NCBI GenBank assembly: GCA_037043455.1
Contig: JAWPHD010000242.1
Span: 484,377-548,376, forward strand
Length of the DNA stretch: 64,000 nucleotides
Direction: 5' to 3'
From: Cyrtodaria siliqua
Lineage: Eukaryota > Mollusca > Bivalvia > Adapedonta > Hiatellidae
The first letter of the stretch is position 1. Every line of letters begins with the position of its first letter. The notes beneath the pieces were generated by a model. That model saw nothing but the letters and a program-made list of their open reading frames with translations, ran no database searches and was not told the origin of the DNA. The position numbers and the translations under genes are program-made. This document shows, one piece after another, positions 36,880 to 48,747 of the stretch.

Positions 36880-37790
36880 CTACTGGCCAAGGGCCAGCAG
36901 AGCTTATGGGATGGTGTGTTGTCCGTCGTCCGTCCGTCCGTCCGTCGTCCGTCGTCCGTTAACTTTTGATTGTGTACACTCTAGAAGCCACATTTCTAAT
37001 GCAATCATCATGAAACTATGTCAGAATGTTTGTCCCAATACAATCTCGGTCAAGTTTAAAAATGGGTCATGTAGGGTCAAAAACTAGGTCACTAGGTCAT
37101 ATACTTGAAAAAAACTTGTGTACACTCTAGAGGTCATATTTGTTACCCAATCTTGATGAAACTTTGTCAAATTGTTTATCTTAATTATATCTTGATCAAG
37201 TTTGAAAATGGGTCACATGAAGTTAAAAACTAGGTCACTAGGTCAAATATTGGAAAAACCTTGTGTACACTCTAGAGGCCATATTTTTGACCCGAGCTTA
37301 ATGCAACTTTGTGAGAATGTTTGTCTTAATTACATATTGGTCAAGTTCAAAAATGGGTCACATGGTGTTAAAAACTAGGTCACTAGGTCAAACTTTGGAA
37401 AAACCGTGTGTACACTCTAGAGGCCATATTTTTGACGCGATCTTGATGCAATTTTGTCAGAATATTTGTCGTAATTATAGCTTGCTAAAGTTCGAAAATG
37501 GGTCACACAGGGTCAAAAACTAGGTCATTAGGTCAAATACTTGAAAAACCTTGTGTACACTCTAGAGGCCATATTTCTGACCCGATCGTGATGAAACTTT
37601 GTCGAAATGTTGTCTTAATTATATTTTGGTCAAGTTCGAAAATGGGTCCCATGGGGTCAAAAACTAGGTCACTAGGTCAAATACTTGAAAAACCTTGTGT
37701 ACACTCTAGACACAATGTAGTACGACTCGATTCATCAATGGTATAACAGCCAGTAGAGCGTTCACAGGCCCTCTTGGGCCTCTTGTTTGT
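36880..37790. repeat. ~120-bp tandem repeat with cgtccgtccgtc head
   Basis: After a ccgtcgtccgtccgtccgtc tract (36927-36960) come six units sharing 'gtgtacactctagaggccat', 'gtcaagttcgaaaatgggtc' and 'aaactaggtcactaggtcaa'. The array ends in the shared tail agagcgttcacaggccctct at about 37755. Molluscan degenerate repeat. Confidence 0.9.
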
Positions 37791-38269
37791 AACGCGAGTA
37801 TTTATAGAAACGATAATTGATTGTTGAATAAATGTGACATTCATCCCTTCCAGTTTGGGATACCACTGACCGCTTGTATAGTTTCGTATGTATAATATGT
37901 CAATACATCATTGATTATGCACGGATTTAACTCTTATACTTTCTAAATATTTTACTAAATCATTGTCCTAAAATGAAAGACAATAGATTGCCAGCGTAAA
38001 TGTACATCATTAAAATATCCGTTTTAAATGACAGTGATTTATTGTTAACAAATGTACCAGATATTTATCTCGTCAGGGCATAGAGAAAAAAGGGGTTATG
38101 TGCTTAATTCAGACTTTTGAGAAAATGGACATTTAATGTTTGAATTCCAATGAAAATTCAACAATTCATTGTATGTTTATTATTTATTGAGGGCATCTTT
38201 GTACATTAACACTCCATGTTTACAGAAAATATTTTGAAAGTCATGCCCAAATAACAATAAATAGAGTTC
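37791..38269. other. Non-coding host DNA
   Basis: Nothing recognised. Confidence 0.5.
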
Positions 38270-38458
38270 AATAACCAGTGTTTTTGAGATACGGGAAATA
38301 TATCCCGAGGTATAGAAATGGCCCCGATATAAAAACGAATGCGTAGACGATATAAGAACTCCGATATAAGAACGAGTGCGGAGTACGAGTTCTTATATCG
38401 GGGTCATTTCTCTTCAAAGCTAGACATTTTCAGTATCTCAAAAACACTGGTTATTTAA
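38270..38458. repeat. Fold-back element with gatataagaac palindromes
   Basis: Outer arms ataaccagtgtttttgagat (about 38271) and atctcaaaaacactggttat (about 38433) are exact complements. Between them lie repeated cgatataagaac and cgagttcttatatcg segments. Confidence 0.8.
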
Positions 38459-38970
38459 GAAATAGAACATCATTTACGGTGAATTATCGTGTAATATATC
38501 ACGGTTTGGGGTTCAAATGTAAACCATTATTTCACCAGCCCGAAGAGCGGGTGAAATTATTGTTTACAATTGAACGACAAACCGTGATATATTATACAAT
38601 TATGGACTTTTCAGCTGTTATACATGATGTGATATGCACCAAAAAAATCATTATTGACCGAGGCGATAGCCGAGGTCAATAATGATTTTTTGGTGCATAT
38701 CAACATCATGTATAACAGCTGAAAAGTCCATAACTGTTTTATTATATAACCCTCAATTTACAATTATATAAAACAGGTCAATATCAAAAAAACAATTATA
38801 TAAAACAGGTCAATATCAAAAAAACAGGTCAATATCAAAAAAACAGGTCAATATCGCTAGATATTTTTTCTAAAAAATTACTTTTTAGCCAATGAAAACT
38901 CGTCTATTTATAGGTTATATAATAATACACGATAATTCACCGTAAACGATGTTCTATTTCTATTTCTAAT
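38459..38970. repeat. Fold-back element with perfect inner palindrome
   Basis: Terminal inverted repeats aatagaacatcatttacggt (38461) and accgtaaacgatgttctatt (about 38940) bound the unit. Inside, 38602-38731 is a ~130-bp near-perfect palindrome from tggacttttcagctgttata to its complement, centred on gaccgaggcgatagccgagg. A short direct repeat aaaacaggtcaatatcaaaa occurs near 38770-38850. Its ends abut the preceding fold-back. Confidence 0.85.
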
Positions 38971-39740
38971 ACCCCTAAAATGTGAAAATAACGCACACAT
39001 CTAAAATCTTTCGCATTGCCTTGCTTATACTCCTAACGTTGCAAACGTTACAGTCATATATCGTTGAATATATCGAGATATTTTAAACTAGGCTATATAG
39101 TGCGGGTGTATTAGAATAAACTATATATTACATAATTTAAATGATATTTTATTAATATTTCTAATGATTCACGCCTTTTTACACCAGTTTGCACGAGAAC
39201 GCCAAGACGACGTACGTCATACAAACAAAACAAGTGGAACCGGAACTCTTCGTTAATTTCCGTAATCGTTATTCCCTAGTGGCGGAATCTGACGACGACG
39301 TCCGTCAAACAATCGGAACGTCATTTGGCGGAAAAAACCGAGCAATGTTCCGTACTGGGAAATATCTCCCACTAGGAGATATTTTCCCAGTAGAGCAAAC
39401 GAGTAGTTATAGCTTTTCTGTTCCCAGTATTTCCTTTACAAATCACAGACAAATATGTAATATATGTAGATAACTCCTTTTAGCTCTGGCAAATTTTACT
39501 AACACGTGCAATTACATCGTAGTCTTCCTCAGTTTTTTTTTCTTTCAATGAAAGCTTTTCTGTCAAAACCATAGTTAAAAAATCCATTGATATCCAGCCA
39601 GTTTATTTTCTCGCCCGTAACTGTGATTTTCATGTTGGTAGTTATTGACTTTGTCTAGGACTTTAAGTCACTAATGTCATTATACTTAGTTTAAACTTAT
39701 TTATTTTACATCGATTGTAACGAAAGCTCTATGAACTTAT
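38971..39740. other. Non-coding; hairpin at 39354-39392
   Basis: actgggaaatatctccca and tggagatattttcccagt-like arms form a compact hairpin. No gene is seen. Confidence 0.55.
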
Positions 39741-39900
39741 TTGAATCACTCTCGATGTCTTCCTGGGTAGAACCAGTACTAAGCAATGCAGATAAAGTGT
39801 CTTGCTCAGGGACACAACGCATATGGCAATGACGGGAATCGAACCCACGACGTTTGGATCAGGGTCCAACGCTCTACCACTAGACCACAGCGCTCCACAA
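39741..39900 (-). repeat. tRNA-derived SINE, minus strand
   Basis: Minus-strand head gagcgctgtggtctagtggt carries an A box, and gtgggttcgattcccgtca carries a perfect B box at tRNA spacing. They are followed by a short body (cttgagcaagacactttat-like). The strong tRNA resemblance could also suggest a tRNA pseudogene, but the body after the B box is SINE-like. Confidence 0.75.
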
Positions 39901-40590
39901 TACTTGATAGATACTCCATTATACTTGATAGGTATAACAACATATGGATCATTTCGCCTGGTCATTGCTATAATTGTATCCCACTGTGATGGAACATGCG
40001 CATTAGTATTCATTTTAGAATGTTCTATTACCGTATGCATAGAATCGCACTCCATAGTATACTTATCATGCTTATAGTTTTTTCTTTGTCAGTTTTCTTT
40101 TGTTTTCTGACTATCTCTTTTAAAGTTTGATGCAGTCCATACTGTACATCAAGGTCACTATCTGCTACTCCATGTTCTTGGTTTCCGTTGTAAACCGCCC
40201 AAAGAGTACATTGGTCCTTTTGGGTTGATGATTGAACTCGCTTACAAACACATTTCTATAAACATTGAAATTACAAGGCACACTTTCTCTGCTTCTGCAA
40301 TTGCTTTGATATGGATCACACATTTTCCTAATGAACACATTTGGATCGAGGTACTCTCTCTACGTATCTGTTCCAGTGTAATGCGATGATACAGTTGCAA
40401 AAGATTCGATATGATCTCGAATTTCTTTCAATTTATCATCTGGTGTTTTATTTTTAGATGACAGTTTTCCTTTCCTATCATGTCTAACGAAACATTCGTG
40501 AACTTTGTTTTTCATTGCATACTCAACTACCTTTTTGTCTATGTTCAGTGTTCCCAAAACAAACTTCTTACAGACTCTCACATTTTGTGC
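39901..40590. other. Non-coding host DNA
   Basis: No gene is supported. A 91-codon minus-strand ORF (40360-40635) runs out into the short tandem repeats and has no recognisable motif. Confidence 0.45.
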
Positions 40591-40728
40591 CTTTTGTAAC
40601 AACGCTAAAGGTAACAATTCCGCTAAAGGTAACAACCGCCGCTAAAGGTAACAATTCCAACGCCAAAGGTAACAACCTCCGCTAAAGTTAACATTCAACT
40701 CTTCCGCTAAAGGTAACAACGCTAACGC
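40591..40728. repeat. Short tandem repeat, ccgctaaaggtaacaa units
   Basis: Six or so variants of ccgctaaaggtaacaac occur in tandem between 40595 and 40720, directly upstream of a SINE head. Confidence 0.85.
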
Positions 40729-40875
40729 TGGTCTCCTACTCAGACACGTGGATTTTCTGCAGGTTCGAATCCCATTGGAAGCCCGACTTGTCAAGTGAAA
40801 AAGTGTCGATTCTTGTGGTTGGCGGGAGATATACAGTAGAGGTTCTACCCTTGACAAATTGGGTGATCTGCTTCT
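40729..40875 (+). repeat. tRNA-derived SINE, plus strand
   Basis: The B box ggttcgaatcc (about 40761) follows tggtctcctactcagacac. The body cgacttgtcaagtgaaaaag and ggagatatacagtagaggtt matches, in the opposite orientation, the SINE at 48000-48165. Confidence 0.7.
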
Positions 40876-42239
40876 ACCGACCGTCATATATGGCCTAATA
40901 TGTGCTAAAATTACGTAAAATACCATTTAAACAAAAAAAACTCCTTTTACATCAAGATCATGCCAAATTAAGGTTGTCATCTGCGCCATTAAGAGTGGTA
41001 TGTGTATAAGCTGCTGAGCTTGTTTAAAGATGTAAATAAAACACGTATATGCAGTTTGTGACTGTTTAACTGTGAACTGGTTTCGTTTTGAGGTAATATA
41101 CACATTTAGTTCGATTTTAACAAACTATCGGGTTTATTAATAACGTACCCAACAGCTTGGAAACTCATATTATGGGTACGATATAATATAGCAAACAGAT
41201 ATTAAAAAAAATAGATCACTGGTGAGCAGAAAAAAATTAATGCACACTTGAACCAGTACCATCTCATCTCAGAAACAGTTTACTGAAATGTTAATCGAAT
41301 GACACATATATGAAAGGGAAACATGTCACTTTTACAAGGGAACACTTTCTGTATGCCAAACACGAAACTCGGCATGCATGTTAAAACAAACTCTGTCGAT
41401 GTTTTAAAGAACAAACGAATGGCATTGATGATAAAACTACAGTTTACTTCCACTTTGATATTTAGTCCGCAAGTGTTAATTTTGAAGCTGCCTTTAAATA
41501 CATAAATAAAAGGAAAGGTGTGTGTGGTGGGGGTGGGGTGGGCGGTGGGCGTGGCGAGTAAACTTTTTAAATTTAGGTTTGTTCTTCGTTATTATACCAT
41601 ATATTTTAATTCAGTAATTATGCATTGTTCTCAGCCATTAGGAATATTGTCAAACAATTTAATTTGAACTCTGTGAGAAAAGCACGTTTGGGATATATAG
41701 CCTGATCGGGTTTATTTTACAATCACCAAACATTGATTTCTATATGTAGGGTCAATTATACCTCCGTATTGGGTTTCAAAAAAAGGTATCTGATAGGTCA
41801 CGTACGATGTCTTTCTATGATGTAGGAAACATAAAAAGAGTTAATTCCACCGTATGATAAAATCGGCAAATTGAATTGAAATGAAGCTCTGTCACATTTA
41901 TTCTACATTATTTGAACTGCCACTCATCTCTTTTACGTGGAATACCTAGAACTGTATTAATCCATGCTCAAGGATTGAACGTACGCCCAACAAAAATTAA
42001 ACCTGGCATTGATTAAATACCCCTTTATTTCTTAGAGAGACAACATGGCGGAATATATGCATTGGTCCAATATAAATGCAACGGAGTCGATGAGCCCATT
42101 CTCCTTAGCAATTAGGGCTCGATCTGGCTAATTTAAACCGCGACCCACGCTTCATTCAACGGTTGAATCTGTCATTTATTAGTATACGGTATCTAGTTCA
42201 TCAATTACCCATTAGTACAGACTTACACGTCTGAAATTC
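40876..42239. other. Non-coding; G-quadruplex motif at 41529-41549
   Basis: gggggtggggtgggcggtggg meets the four-run G-tract pattern. No gene is seen. Confidence 0.55.
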
Positions 42240-42460
42240 CTGTCAACCACGGTGCAGCGGGGGAGGCTTTGGCTCATATGATGGAGGTTGTGGGCTCGAT
42301 CTCCGACCTGGTCACACCAAATACTTAACTAGTAGCTCCATTGCTTGACGCTGATGATATAAGTGTTATTCTATGACTGGTCGGTCCGATGTCAGTTTAA
42401 TTTGACTGGATGAGTCATGGCATGTGTCTACGGCGCGATCCACTTCCATATATATGTACT
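42240..42460 (+). repeat. Possible decayed tRNA-derived SINE
   Basis: gttgtgggctcgatctccga resembles a B box at about 42287, and a plausible A-box-like region precedes it. The body to about 42460 is not otherwise recognised. Confidence 0.35.
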
Positions 42461-43129
42461 ATTTATACACACTGTATGTACTTAGCGTATTTGAGCATAT
42501 TTGGTCCATTTTACTAATACACAGGTTTTTTAGTATACATTCTTACATATTGAAAATAATATTCTTAAGAAAACATTTATGTTTTATCATTTTACATCAG
42601 TAAATGTAACATCTCGCTGTGAGATAATCACAATAAATTATAATAAATCTCTCGGCTGACCATTTGACGTTTAATCAGAAGTATTTATCATGCACATATT
42701 TGCATAATATTGTGAAAATACATGTATAATGATGTACACGGCTGTTCATTTGGCGAACTAACATCAATACATTTACCATCACAAAAGCAGACCAACACAC
42801 TGGTCGGTAACAGCTGGTTCATAACACGAGGACCTGATTCTCACTCTGTTGGGTCTGGCATATTTAGCATGTGTTCTCAAAATCAGTAACTGATATGCAC
42901 ATTTGATAGATGAAGTAAAAACCTATCATCTGTTTTGGGGAGAGTGGGTGGGGGTAACTAACTTCCTTGGTTTTAAACTACTGTTTTCAAGTACTCCGTT
43001 TAATTCTCAACGTATTCAGAGACATATATTTATCAGACAGATAATTATTAAGCCTCACCAGCACTGTTCATCATTACATTTGATGCCATTTTTTGCCAAT
43101 TTCAAAGGAAGAGCAACATGTGTCGCATT
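42461..43129. other. Non-coding host DNA
   Basis: Nothing recognised. Confidence 0.5.
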
Positions 43130-43480
43130 CTGTGAGTGTGTTTTCGCAATTTCGTGTCCGGACCGTAACGTCACAACCCCTGCAGTGATTTTTAAATAAC
43201 TTGGCACAAGTTATCACCATAACAAGACGATGTGTCGCGCGTAAAACCCAGGTCCGTACCTCAAAAGTCAAGGTCACACTTGAAGTTCATATATAAAAAA
43301 CAGGCACGTAATGTCGTGTCCGGACCGTAACGTCACAACCCCTGCAGGGATTTTTAAATAACTTGGCACAAGTGATCACCATAACAAGACGATGTGACCT
43401 AGATTATCACGAAGGCGGGCACCCCTTAACCTGCAGAGCCTTAACCTGCTCTGTAGGGGTTGATGACCTTCGAAATGTTA
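43130..43480. repeat. Tandem repeat, two units of a 'gtgtccgg..' molluscan family
   Basis: gtgtccggaccgtaacgtca with aacttggcacaag and caccataacaagacgatgtg occurs at about 43156 and again at about 43317. The same family reappears at 45290-45720. Confidence 0.85.
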
Positions 43481-44160
43481 CTTTTTGCAAATCTTAAGAA
43501 AAGATAAAAACCGGTAAAAATAAGCTGATTAAAGTTTATAAAGACGTGAGCATTAAATAATTAATGCCTGCCACCATATGAAACAAGTCTCTGAATACTC
43601 GTCTATCAGTGTATGCACGAACGGGATATTTACTCCCATACACCAAGAAATGACATACATTTCAATGTAATGTGAATTTTAATATGTTTATACCTGTACA
43701 GAAAAGAAATCTCGCAGACTAAAATTGTATAATTTGGAAATATCAAAGAATATATTAACTGCATACGTGTAGGTATGATAATTAGAGAAATGTGGCAGTC
43801 GTTTTTTTCCGATTAGTCACTTGCTGTGGCACATCATGCAACAGCTGATTGAATATTTACCGTGAGATTTGTAAAGAGTTTCTCACCAGGTGTTAAAAAC
43901 AGTAGGTAATCGATTGGATGAGATCAATTTAAAAACTGACTTCATATCGAGACGGACTTAGTTACGAAATGCAGTCGAATGTTTTCATTCTGATTGTTGG
44001 TTTTTAAAGTATTTAGGCACTCTTCTGTTTTTTGGCAAATACAACTAAAACAATAGTTATCAAATAATGTTCATTGACCTAATGCTTATTCTTTCTGAAT
44101 AATTCATTGGGAACAGTATGGTAAAAACCAGTTTAAGCACGTATTTTTGAAGTACAAAGT
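43481..44160. other. Non-coding host DNA
   Basis: Nothing recognised. Confidence 0.5.
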
Positions 44161-44830
44161 GATACTGTTAGAAGCTATTCTGTTTAATGAAAATCGGGTA
44201 CTAACCCCGTGAATAGCTATAATAAACGGGTGCTTACCCCAGAAAAACGGGTACTAACCCCGATTGACAGTAATATATGTACTTCCAAAATAACGCCTCG
44301 ATTTCAATCATTATGTTGATAATGGGGATAGACAGTTAAACGGCTGACTTAGTATAGCCTGGTACCAACCCAACGTCACCCAACGTTAATCTGTCAATTT
44401 AATATAGGTTATTCTTAAGAAAATAAATAATAACAATACAGAAGAGGCAATTTACTTTAATGTGATTAAAAGGCTGACTTAATATAGTCTGGTACCAACC
44501 CAGCGTCACGTCAAATATAACGTAACTTCAATGTGATTAACGACTGAAATAATATAGTCTGGTAGCAACCCAGCGTCAGTCTGCCTATTTAGTATAGGCT
44601 ACTTTTAGGAAAAGAAACAGTAACTAGAAAGAAGAGAAAATTAAATTTAATGTGATTACACGGCTGACTAAGTATAGTCTGGTACCAACCCAGCGTCAAG
44701 CCATACATTAAACAATCTTTAATATGATTAAGGGCTGATTTAAATATATCTTGGTACCAACCCAACGTCCAGCCGTCTAATAAATAAGTAAAATATAATA
44801 TGGTACCAACCCAGAAACCGACGTATAGAA
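44161..44830. repeat. Tandem repeat with 'ggtaccaacccagcgtca' core
   Basis: The core tatagtctggtaccaaccca recurs at about 44351, 44487, 44558, 44675 and 44749, usually preceded by aatgtgattaa.ggctgact. A second short motif, cgggtactaaccccg, occurs at 44195-44262. No coding potential. Confidence 0.85.
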
Positions 44831-45289
44831 ACGGTGTTCAGTTCCGTATATACGACACATTAAATATTTCTCTTGCTTATAATCTGCATAAGAAAGTGAC
44901 ATTATTAGAGTATACAGTCAGTAAAATGTAACTACCATCTTGGCACGTGAGTTACAAATATACGAAAATCCATTCCATATGGCAATGATTTTGAAATCTT
45001 TATCAATAATATATTGAACTAAACACGCTATAGAAGGAATAGGTTGAGATTTTATTGCAACTGATGAAGGCCCTCGGGCTGAACACGTTTTTGCGGCAGG
45101 ATATTGTTTTCCTGGTAAATTCGTTAACCTATATGCAGTGCGTATAGACAGACAGAAATATACTTGCAGTGTCTGTTATTTATCTATATAAATAAAAATT
45201 GAATATAAACCTAAGTGTGCATAATGCATAACCAAATAAATTCACAAAACAGGGGCACACGTAAAACATTGGGTGTGAGACATACACCC
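44831..45289. other. Non-coding host DNA
   Basis: Nothing recognised. Confidence 0.5.
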
Positions 45290-45735
45290 GTGAGGAATTC
45301 CTTTACGAGACATTTTGAAACGGCAACTTTGGTCGGACATCCGCAACCCCCCATAACACCCAGGTCTTCAAGTTCAAGGTCACACTTACCTGAAGGATCA
45401 ATAGTCAAATTGTGTCCGGTCAATAACTCTGGCATTCATGACGGATTTTCAAATAACTTGGCAAAAGTGCTCACCACAACAAGACGATGTGTCGCGCACA
45501 AAATCCAGGTCTGTGGCCCCAAGGTCAAGGTCACATTTAGAGGTCAAAGGTCAAATCGTGTCCGGTCAATAACTTTTGCATGCCTGGACGGATTTTCAAA
45601 AAACTTGGCACAAATGCTCACCACAACCAAATGAGGTGCAGTGCAGAAATCCAGGTCCATGGCTTCAAGGTTAAGGTCAAAATTACAGGTCAAACGACAC
45701 GTCGGGGGCATTTATCACTTACAGTGATATTTCTT
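45290..45735. repeat. Decayed tandem repeat ('aaggtcaaggtcacac' family)
   Basis: Three units share 'gtgtccggtcaataact', 'ggattttcaaataacttggc' and 'ctcaccacaacaagacgatg'. Same family as 43130-43480. The ORFs crossing it are chance. Confidence 0.85.
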
Positions 45736-46929
45736 GTTTAAAGCAGTTTTACTCCAGGTTTCTTGCTGTATAATGTGTAACCATAAGATGTATGGAAATA
45801 AACTGTATACAGTTGATAGTAATAAAGGATTTGTTTTATCCTTGTAAAATAGTCTATTAAATAATTTTAAAATTATATTTTAAATTTAGAAGTTTGTTAT
45901 TCTTTATTTCAAGACACTCATTACTCAGTGGGAGATACAAACAGTATTAATCTGTTTCTCACAGCAATTTCAAGATTCGATCAGTTCTGAAAACTCACTG
46001 AGATGCAACATAATAGCTTGACTTGATGTCATAATACCACGTTGTGATGTAATACCAGAAAGTGATGTCATGATAGAAACAACCAAATGAAAATATAAAT
46101 GAATTATTCTGATTGGTTCTGTGATAAAAAGTGGACCGATGAAACAGTTAATTTAGGGAGTTGGAGAAACAAACTCAATCTGTTCTCAGAAGTTATTGAG
46201 TTTATACTTGGCATTGAGTAATGAGATTCTTTAAATCCAGAATGACAACATTCAAGAAATAAAATAATTCTAAAATGATTTAAGAGACTGTTGTAAATGT
46301 ATACCGCTACAAAGCAAACAAAAACGGTGTAATACATGAAAACATTGCAAATAACATAAAACAGGCACATTTGACGAATTGATATCCCTCGCCGAATGAT
46401 GTATTATCCTCGAGTGAAAGAAATGGGTTCGGATTTTTTTTTAATTAGTATAAATCATGACATTGCGCCTTCATAAATTCAAATATTCAGATATAGGTGT
46501 TTTTGAAATTCATCACCATAGTAGATCTATTTGAAAAAAATATGTACCATTTTAAGGCATTGACTTTTATGGTGGGACGAAAGGGCTGGACTGGGTGTAA
46601 TATTAGCAGGTGTGTTTAATATAGTAATAAATGTAATATACAAAAAATGTAGAATTGTATATCAATGATTACTTTTTAATTACCTGGCCATGTGATATTT
46701 ATCAATCTGATTACTTCGTCTCATTACTACGGCTACTATCAGATGATCTTGTTATTTCAGGGACAGGGATGTATTTGGCTCAAGTTTGGCTAGCTTTAAA
46801 ATAAATCAAACTTACTACATTAATATAAACACTCAAACCAAGTTTGACATGTGACCAAGGGGCAGAGCCAAAGTTGACCCCAGTATCACCATTTGAACAA
46901 ACTTGGTAGAGGACCATAAGCTGAGTGTA
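45736..46929. other. Non-coding host DNA
   Basis: AT-rich with no supported gene. Confidence 0.5.
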
Positions 46930-47610
46930 AATACAAAATATTAAACTGTTGGCCCCTAAGCTCTCAATTAAAGAAAAGTGAATTGTGTTTTTTTAGAAAA
47001 AAATTGAACCCATGAACCAAGGTTTCTCATGAAAAAAAGAAGAAAAATATGCATCCAGTGAGATTTGAATCGACGACCTGAATAATTCAAGGGGACATTT
47101 ATCAGTTTAAGGGCAATAACTCAGGCGTTACTTGGACAATTCTGAAATAAATTTGCCGCGTCACATCCCACTATTGGGATAAATATTATAATCAAGTTTA
47201 ATGAAATCAAACAAGCGGTTGTCAAGATACGACTGTGGACGGACAGAAGTAAGCAATTTTTATCAATTAAAGGGCAATAACTCCGGCATTACTAGGAATA
47301 TTCCGAAATAAATTTGAAGCATCACATCCCACTATTGGGATAAACATTATAATGTTTAATGAAAATCGAACAAGCGGTTATCAGGATTTGCCTGTGGACG
47401 GACAGAAGTAAGCAATTTTTATTAATTAAAGGGCAATAATTACTTCGGCGTTACTGGGGCGATTCCGGAAAAAAATATCCGTGTCTCATTCCACTATCAG
47501 GATTAACATTATTACCAAGTGTAATGAAATCCAACTTGCAGTTATGAAGATATGGCACCGGACGGATGAACGAACAACGCCCCACATTTATACCCCTCCG
47601 CCTTTGGCGG
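46930..47610. repeat. Decayed tandem repeat ('aagggcaataactc' family)
   Basis: Three units share 'gggcaataactcnggcgttac', 'cacatcccactattgggata' and 'gtggacggacagaagtaagc'. The array ends in a ggcggggga motif near 47607. Confidence 0.85.
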
Positions 47611-47656
47611 GGGATAAAAACACTTCAAAAAACATTTGGCAGTTTACATTAGAAGC

Positions 47657-47983
47657 GTATTGAAAAATACATCAACATGTACGGGAGTCTGGAACAAGAT
47701 GAGTTCAATAGACTGAGAATTGCTCAAAATAGAATGCACATCCCAGAATGCAACTGAGATCCAAATAGGTTTCACAGCAGTATTGTTGAACTGTGGTTCA
47801 CATACACATCACAACAAATGTATTGAAAAATACATCAACATGTACGGGAGTCTGGAACAAGATGAGTTCAATAGACGGAGAATTGCTCAAAATAGAATGC
47901 ACATCCCAGAATGCAACTGAGATCCAAATAGGTCTCACAGCAGTATTGTTGAACTGTGGTTCACATACACATCACAACAGTAC
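47657..47983. repeat. Tandem duplication, two copies of 163 bp
   Basis: The copy from 47657 (gtattgaaaaatacatcaac ..) and that from 47820 are almost identical across 163 bases. The unit contains no convincing gene. Very recent local duplication. Confidence 0.95.
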
Positions 47984-47999
47984 AACTGAATTTTAATTT

Positions 48000-48165
48000 T
48001 TCCTGGGTAGAACCAGTACTGTATACCTCCCGCCATACGTAAGAATCAACACTTTCTCACTTGACAACTTGAGCTCCCAGTGGGATTCAAACCTGCAGCG
48101 GTGAGTGGCAAGATGGATTGCAATGCAACATCAGTAACCCCTCAACCACGAAGGCGCTATAAAAT
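48000..48165 (-). repeat. tRNA-derived SINE, minus strand
   Basis: On the minus strand the head cgccttcgtggttgagggg is followed by ccgctgcaggtttgaatccc (B box with one change) and the body caagttgtcaagtgagaaag, then ggttctacccagg. It is the same family as 40729-40875. Confidence 0.75.
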
Positions 48166-48335
48166 TGTTTAATTTTGATCCAAAAAGGTATCACAACAGT
48201 ACTGTTGAATTGCGAACCAAATAGGTACATGTATCACATAGTATTGCTATTTTCATTTCTCCAATAAAAAAGTTTGAAGTTCTACAAACAAAAGAAAAGT
48301 GAAATGACAAAAAAACATATCAGAAGGAAACCCAC

Positions 48336-48500
48336 CAGTCTGGACTGTAAACTGTACAAAGTCTGGTGACTGAACGCTGAAAATGAAGGAAACATCAAAC
48401 ATGTCTTGGAACCAGGAGGGTGAACTAGATGTACGCAGCAAGTGTATGTGACCGTCTAGGTGATATTTTTTCATCTCCTTTGTAGCAATGCATCTCGATA
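48336..48500 (-). other. Possible host exon of unknown gene
   Basis: The minus-strand frame reads HLDGHIHLLRTSSSPSWFQD and SFIFSVQSPDFVQFTVQTG, a protein-like composition unlike the surrounding AT-rich DNA. A GTGGGT donor follows immediately at 48335. No acceptor is convincing and the family is not recognised. The Polinton lies about 240 bases upstream in this orientation, so it could sit in an intron or 5' region of the gene. Confidence 0.3.
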
Positions 48501-48741
48501 AGAAAGTTTTATAGAACCTTCTCACAAATTTACACGAGCTTCATCACTCCTATTAAACTGAATTAAGCTTTCAGCAAGAACAGCCACATCTGAATTGGGA
48601 AAAAATCAACCTGACCCAACATGTGACTGGTTCCATTCACTAGACTGTTTACAACCTTCAACCACTATAATCAGACAGTTTTCATTTCGATAAGAAAACA
48701 TTTAACATGGATCAATGATAATGTTTTAGTTTTACTGGCTG

Positions 48742-48747
48742 TTCCTT
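48742..48747. repeat. Target-site duplication, left (ttcctt)
   Basis: ttcctt immediately precedes the left TIR and is repeated immediately after the right TIR at 63395-63400. A 6-bp duplication is the Polinton/Maverick hallmark. Confidence 0.85.

Noticed and set aside
39741..39900. Functional tRNA gene
   Set aside because: A and B boxes are good, but a SINE body follows and I could not fold a complete acceptor stem; other SINE heads in the window look similar.
45215..45634. 139-codon plus-strand ORF
   Set aside because: It runs through decayed tandem repeats and has no recognisable domain.
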